Shown here: positions 60,173 to 64,000 of the stretch, piece by piece
Layout: each line of letters begins with the position of its first letter
Position numbering within the stretch: the stretch's first letter is position 1
Assembly (NCBI GenBank): GCA_038207625.1
Contig: JBBQZO010000001.1
Location: 124,001 to 188,000 of the forward strand
DNA from: JBBQZO01 sp038207625
GTDB taxonomy: Bacteria; Pseudomonadota; Gammaproteobacteria; Burkholderiales; Burkholderiaceae_D
Length of the DNA stretch: 64,000 nt
Direction of reading: 5' to 3'
Position numbers and translations under genes: made by a program
The notes under the pieces: generated by a model
Database searches by the model: none
What the model was told of the DNA's origin: nothing
The model's input: only the letters and a program-made list of their open reading frames with translations

Positions 60173-62212
60173 GCTCTTGTCTTTCTCTCCATCGCGATGT
60201 GGCCGATGCGCCGCCGCCTGCGCCTTCTCGGCATGCTGCTCATGCTCGGGGCTGCGCGCCGGTTCAGGAGCGCGCGGCGCGGCCGTTACCGGCGCGGGCG
60301 GGCGCGGCGCGGCGACCAACGGGGCCGCGACGGGAGCGCCGCGCTCGGCCCGGTTATCGGGGCGGTAACGCTCGGGCATGTCGCGTGCCGGCCGTTCCGG
60401 TCTGGCCGTCAGCGCGGGCGCCGGCGACGGTGCGACAACCTGTGCCTGTTGGATGCGGGCCGGTTCCGTCACCTGCGGTTCCGGTGCGCGCCGGTGGCGC
60501 TCGGCGAAGTCGCGCTCCGCGCCGGCCACCCGTGCCGGCGGCGCGGCAGCCGGTGCCAAGCCCGGCGTTGGTGTCGCCGACACATTCGCAGCAGACGGCG
60601 CGGCCGGCGGCGGCTGCGGTGCATCGCGCTCACGTCCCCACGTCCGTTCGGGGCGCGCCGCGGCGGGTACGCCTGCCGGGTTGGGCGCGCTGGGCGCCGT
60701 CAGCGTCAGCGCGGGACGGGGAGCCGACGGCGCGCGCGCTGCATCGCGTTCCCGCTCACGTCCCGATTCACGCTCGGGGCGCGCCGCAGCGGGTACGCCA
60801 ACCGGGTTGGGCGCGCTGGGTGCCGTCAGCGCGGGACGGGGAGCGAACGACGCGCGTCCCGCGTCACGTTCGCCCGCATGCTCGCGCTCACGTTCATGGC
60901 CGCGCTCGGGCCGCGCCTCGATGCCGTGCGGCAGACCTTGGGCCAGCCCGCCAGGCACGGGGGGGGCGCCCACCGGTGCGCCGCGCCAGGCTTGCGGCCC
61001 CAGCTGGGCACGCGGCAAGCCTGCCACTGCGACCGTGCCGGGATGGGAAAAATGCTCGTGCGGCACCACCGTCATGCCGTCGTGGTGGCCGTCGTCGCGC
61101 CGCTCGCGGTCACGCTCGTGATGCCGCTCGGACTGGTAGCGCACCACGATATTGATCTGGTCCACATAGCGGGGCGAAACGCTATAGCTGGGCACGAAGC
61201 GCTCGCGCGGGCTGAGCGGATACCAGCCAACGCCCGGCCCCGCATGATGATTGCCGCCAAACGTGACCTGCCAGCCACCCCCGCCGACCCAACCGACCAG
61301 CGCCGGCGCCCAGACCGGATGGTGCTCGATGCGTCCTGGCGCCCAGCACCAGCGCCGCTCGACCAGCACCCAGCGACCGTAGTGCGACGGCGCGTAGCCC
61401 CAGGGCGCGTTGTCGACCCAGGTCCAGCCCCACGGCGCGATCCAGCTCCAGCTGCCGTCGCGGTAGGGCACCCAGTCGGCCGGCAAGCCGCGCGGCTGCC
61501 ACAGCGTGCCGTATTCGCTGCTGTCGCGCCAGTCGCCGTACTGGTCCAGTTCTTCGTAGCCGGTCAGCTCGCTTGACACATAGCGCGGCGCGCGCGCCCG
61601 TTCGGCCTGCAAGTCGCGCAGCGCGCTCCAGTCGTCGAAGTTGTCGCGCGCGGCCAGGGCGGTGCGCACATTGTCGTTGCCAATCTCGGCGCGCTTGCCG
61701 GCGCGCAGCGTGATGCTGCTGCCGGCGCCATCGACCTGCGCTGCGCCGGCAAATACGCTGACCACGCTAGTGTCGGGCGCGCGCTCGGCGTCGACACGGA
61801 TACGGCCTGCCTCGAGCATGCGCACTTCGCCCTGCGGCGTGCTGAGCGAGAAGCCGCGCAGCACGTCGGCATTGCGAATGCGCACGCTGATGCTGCCATA
61901 GTGCAGACGCAGGCGCAGCGTGCCCTCATCGAGCTCGGTTACCTCCAGCGCCGAATCGCCGTCCAGCCGCAGCGCCGTCGAGCCGATCCGCAACTCGGTG
62001 CGCGCGCCCGGCGCGGTGGAAATTTCGTTGTGCGACGTGACGGGCCAGTTCAGCAAGGCCGGCGCAGCCGCTTCGCCCACCTCGGCGCTGACGTTGACCG
62101 CGCCCTGCACCAACGCGATGCGCCCGACCGCGACGGGCGGGTCGGCCAAGGCCCAGGTCGACCAGACGGACAGCGCCATCAAGGTCGCAAGCTTGAGCAA
62201 TTTGGTTTTCAT
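60167..62212 (-). CDS. FecR-domain / DUF6600 exported protein with long disordered tail
   Basis: A signal peptide (LMALSVWSTWALA) is followed by a FecR-like beta domain (residues ~60-180; GARTELRIGSTALRLDGDSALEV). A Trp-rich DUF6600 region follows (~210-330; GDWRDSSEYGTLWQPRGLPADW, APWGWTWVDNAPWGYAPSHYG). The last ~300 residues are Pro/Ala/Arg/Glu-rich with an internal tandem repeat. GGAGTCC precedes the chosen ATG; the open frame is 23 codons longer. It is an exported protein of unknown role, not a classic FecR sensor, since no sigma factor or receptor is beside it. Confidence 0.85.
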   Translation of the reverse strand: MKTKLLKLATLMALSVWSTWALADPPVAVGRIALVQGAVNVSAEVGEAAAPALLNWPVTSHNEISTAPGARTELRIGSTALRLDGDSALEVTELDEGTLRLRLHYGSISVRIRNADVLRGFSLSTPQGEVRMLEAGRIRVDAERAPDTSVVSVFAGAAQVDGAGSSITLRAGKRAEIGNDNVRTALAARDNFDDWSALRDLQAERARAPRYVSSELTGYEELDQYGDWRDSSEYGTLWQPRGLPADWVPYRDGSWSWIAPWGWTWVDNAPWGYAPSHYGRWVLVERRWCWAPGRIEHHPVWAPALVGWVGGGGWQVTFGGNHHAGPGVGWYPLSPRERFVPSYSVSPRYVDQINIVVRYQSERHHERDRERRDDGHHDGMTVVPHEHFSHPGTVAVAGLPRAQLGPQAWRGAPVGAPPVPGGLAQGLPHGIEARPERGHEREREHAGERDAGRASFAPRPALTAPSAPNPVGVPAAARPERESGRERERDAARAPSAPRPALTLTAPSAPNPAGVPAAARPERTWGRERDAPQPPPAAPSAANVSATPTPGLAPAAAPPARVAGAERDFAERHRRAPEPQVTEPARIQQAQVVAPSPAPALTARPERPARDMPERYRPDNRAERGAPVAAPLVAAPRPPAPVTAAPRAPEPARSPEHEQHAEKAQAAAHRPHRDGEKDKSD
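60648..60844. repeat. Internal tandem duplication within the FecR/DUF6600 gene
   Basis: A ~125-base unit occurs twice, encoding RPALTAPSAPNPVGVPAAAR and then RPALTLTAPSAPNPAGVPAA with their Arg/Glu-rich flanks. It lies in the disordered tail, where copy-number change would be tolerated. Confidence 0.85.
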
Positions 62213-62458
62213 GGTGGACTCCGAAAGGATATGGCGAGAGATGACATATCGATTACAACGCACCAGCGTCAAGGTAGACAACAGGGGTTACAAAGCGTTG
62301 CATATTGCGCGCGTCAACACCGCTGCCGACGCGCGCGGTGTGCGCGGCGTGCGCGGTGTGCGATCACCGGCGCGGCGACGCATTACGATATTGCGCGCCA
62401 GGCGCCGCGGCCTTGCGCGCGCGACGTCGGCGCCCGACCAGGACAGCCGGCGCCCCGC

Positions 62459-63097
62459 TCAGGCGTGGCTGGCGCGCTTGACGAAGAACAGCGCCGCGCC
62501 GACCGCCACCAGCACCCCGCCGAAGAAACGGTTCTGCTTGCGCACGGCGCGCGCATCGCGAAAGAAGCGCTGCATCGACGACGCCAGCAGCGCGTAACCA
62601 TGCATGACAAAGGTGTCGATGGTGCACATCGTCACGCCCAGAATCACCAGTTGGGGCAGCAGCGGCGCGCCCTGGGTGATAAATTGCGGCAGCACGGCGA
62701 CCATGAAGATGATGCCTTTCGGGTTGGTCGCATTGGTCAGGAAACCGGTCAGCACGCGCTGTTGCGGCGACGGCACCTGCGTCGGCGCCGCGCCACGCAA
62801 CTCGGTCGGGGCGACTTTCGAGCGCCATTGGGACACGCCCAGATAGATCAGGTACAGCGCGCCGACGGTCTTGACGACGCTAAACGCCAGTTCGGAGGCG
62901 AGCAGCAGCGAGCCGACTCCGGCCCCGGCGATCACCAGCACCAGCAGCAGGCCCAGCTGCAAACCAAACACCGTCGCGCTGGCCTTGCGCAGTCCGAACG
63001 ACAGGCCGTGCGACATCGACAGCACCGCGCCCGAACCGGGCGAAATGGCAATCAGGCAGGCGGCGAAGAAAAAGGTGATCCAGGTGGCGAAGCTCAT
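62459..63097 (-). CDS. LysE-family exporter (second)
   Basis: The 212-residue protein has six hydrophobic helices and the LysE-family opening ITFFFAACLIAISPGSGAVLSM. LTNATNPKGIIFMVAVLPQF is in the middle. The start MSFATWI was chosen; nine codons upstream a TTG is also in frame. It is not adjacent to a regulator. The substrate is unknown, probably an amino acid or similar metabolite. Confidence 0.9.
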   Translation of the reverse strand: MSFATWITFFFAACLIAISPGSGAVLSMSHGLSFGLRKASATVFGLQLGLLLVLVIAGAGVGSLLLASELAFSVVKTVGALYLIYLGVSQWRSKVAPTELRGAAPTQVPSPQQRVLTGFLTNATNPKGIIFMVAVLPQFITQGAPLLPQLVILGVTMCTIDTFVMHGYALLASSMQRFFRDARAVRKQNRFFGGVLVAVGAALFFVKRASHA

Positions 63098-63189
63098 GCT
63101 GTTCGGTCCGTCAAAGGGTGACAAGGAGGACCGATTTTACCGCGCGGGCCGGATCGGCGCTGCGCACCGCCCCGGCGCGCCGCCGCGCC

Positions 63190-64000
63190 TTAGTGTTGCC
63201 AGGACAATTTAACGAACAGCTCGTTGGTGCGCCGCTTCGGATCGAAGCCGGGCGTCTCGCCGCTTGACAGCGTCAGGCCGACGTAGGCGGCGGTGCCCAG
63301 GCTGGCCGTGTGGCCGTACACGAAGGAACTGGTGGCGCCGGTGCTGACAGCGGCCACGCTGGCGCTGTACAGGGCCGGATCGCGCGTGGTGCGGGTGCGT
63401 TGCAAGATCATGCGCAGCGTGTCCTTCGCACTGAAGTGGTAGATGCCGTTCAATTGCAGCGCCTGCTCGGTGTACAGGCGCGCGCCGGCGGCGGCGCCGT
63501 CGCGCCCGTTGACCCAGCTCACCGAGTAGGTCGGCTCGAACTCGAGCCGGTCGAGCGGGCGCAGGCGCGCGTACAGCGACAGGTTGCCGCCCTTGCCCAG
63601 CCGGGAGGAATTAACTTCGACCTCGTCGCCCAGTTCGAAGTCGGCGTGCACCTGCGCAATCACAGGTCCAGGCGAGGCGTCGATCTGGCCGGACATCTGG
63701 CGCAGCGTAAACAGTTCGCCGCCGCGCTGCACGCGCACCGCGTTGCGTGGTTTTACGCGCAGATTGATCTTGGTGTCGTACGGACCGGCCATGAACACGC
63801 CGGCCGCGAAATCGTCGCCGATCACGTCACCATCGCGGTCGACCTTGCGCTCAAGGTGCACATAACCATTCACTTCGTTGAACAGGCCGTGCTTGCCGAA
63901 TTTGAGCCCGGGCTCGGCCGTGTAATCGGCGTAACCGACCTGCGAAAAGAAGCCGTTGTCGGCCCGGAAGCCGTCGGTGATCTCCTCCACCCCCAGGTAC
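63190..64000 (-). CDS. C-terminal part of a DUF5916-type outer-membrane barrel protein (5' partial)
   Basis: The frame is open to the right window edge, so the start lies beyond it. The visible ~270 residues alternate polar and aromatic/hydrophobic positions as in a beta-barrel (GYADYTAEPGLKFGKHGLFNEV, RFEPTY-like strands, GIYHFSAKDTLRMILQRT). They end NELFVKLSWQH, like the C-terminus of DUF5916/CBM9-domain proteins. The N-terminal carbohydrate-binding module expected for that family would lie outside. A generic outer-membrane protein is the alternative. Confidence 0.7.
   Translation of the reverse strand, partial: YLGVEEITDGFRADNGFFSQVGYADYTAEPGLKFGKHGLFNEVNGYVHLERKVDRDGDVIGDDFAAGVFMAGPYDTKINLRVKPRNAVRVQRGGELFTLRQMSGQIDASPGPVIAQVHADFELGDEVEVNSSRLGKGGNLSLYARLRPLDRLEFEPTYSVSWVNGRDGAAAGARLYTEQALQLNGIYHFSAKDTLRMILQRTRTTRDPALYSASVAAVSTGATSSFVYGHTASLGTAAYVGLTLSSGETPGFDPKRRTNELFVKLSWQH

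Noticed and set aside
60131..61576. Plus-strand frame starting MPVLVVLVVLVVLVALVFLS, looking like a membrane protein
   Set aside because: The hydrophobic start comes from the 9-bp tandem repeat; the rest is an Arg-rich shadow of the FecR/DUF6600 gene.

Overview
The window is a high-GC stretch of bacterial chromosome. It most resembles a betaproteobacterium of the Oxalobacteraceae (Massilia/Duganella/Janthinobacterium type). This is inferred from five PEP-CTERM proteins ending in MLLAGLGLLGxMARRR-like tails, the rsmI|lpoA-yraN-diaA-dolP block, lipB-lipA, a leucine (liu) degradation cluster, and REP-like GGGGTCAGAGT / GGGGTCTGTCCCC palindromes. No rRNA, CRISPR array, prophage or integrase is seen. 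Both window ends cut through genes.

Region 1 (1-8.6 kb): the 3' part of a sensor diguanylate cyclase, then a minus-strand peptidoglycan-recycling cluster. Its order is GntR regulator, murQ, AmpG-like permease, DigH-like glycosidase, MurNAc/GlcNAc kinase and AmiD-like amidase. Together these can cleave, import and convert wall sugars to GlcNAc-6-P.
Region 2 (8.6-25 kb): a GH5-like lipoprotein with altered catalytic motifs, two PEP-CTERM proteins, rsgA, and two tandemly duplicated exported M1 aminopeptidases with duplicated upstream DNA. Next come a hexanucleotide repeat, an Oar-like TonB-dependent receptor, and an AraC/GyrI regulator translationally coupled to an alpha/beta hydrolase.
Region 3 (25-37 kb): ychJ containing a perfect palindrome that looks like a LiuR operator, then liuB-liuC, the complete bioA-F-D-B set, a REP-like block, and liuD, a GhrA-like dehydrogenase and liuE. 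Biotin synthesis genes therefore sit inside the operon for a biotin-dependent carboxylase.
Region 4 (37-50 kb): two paralogous PEP-CTERM genes, tRNA-Pro(TGG), rsmI divergent from lpoA-yraN-diaA-dolP, a TlpA-like thioredoxin, a secreted truncated globin, a PaaI-type thioesterase, a LytS/LytTR two-component operon carrying an extra degenerate kinase, and a HAF-repeat PEP-CTERM protein.
Region 5 (50-64 kb): lipB-lipA, a beta-propeller lipoprotein, a GST (yfcF), a LysE exporter divergent from a LysR regulator, a YbeD-family protein, a PspA-like/DUF2491/membrane-protein operon divergent from a CII-like regulator, a FecR/DUF6600 protein, a second LysE exporter, and the C-terminal part of an outer-membrane barrel protein.

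Most of the window is ordinary chromosomal backbone. The observations most worth following are the DigH-containing recycling operon, the pseudokinase/kinase/regulator operon, the M1 duplicate whose GAMEN motif became DAMEN, the operator-like palindrome inside ychJ, and the liu-bio interleaving.
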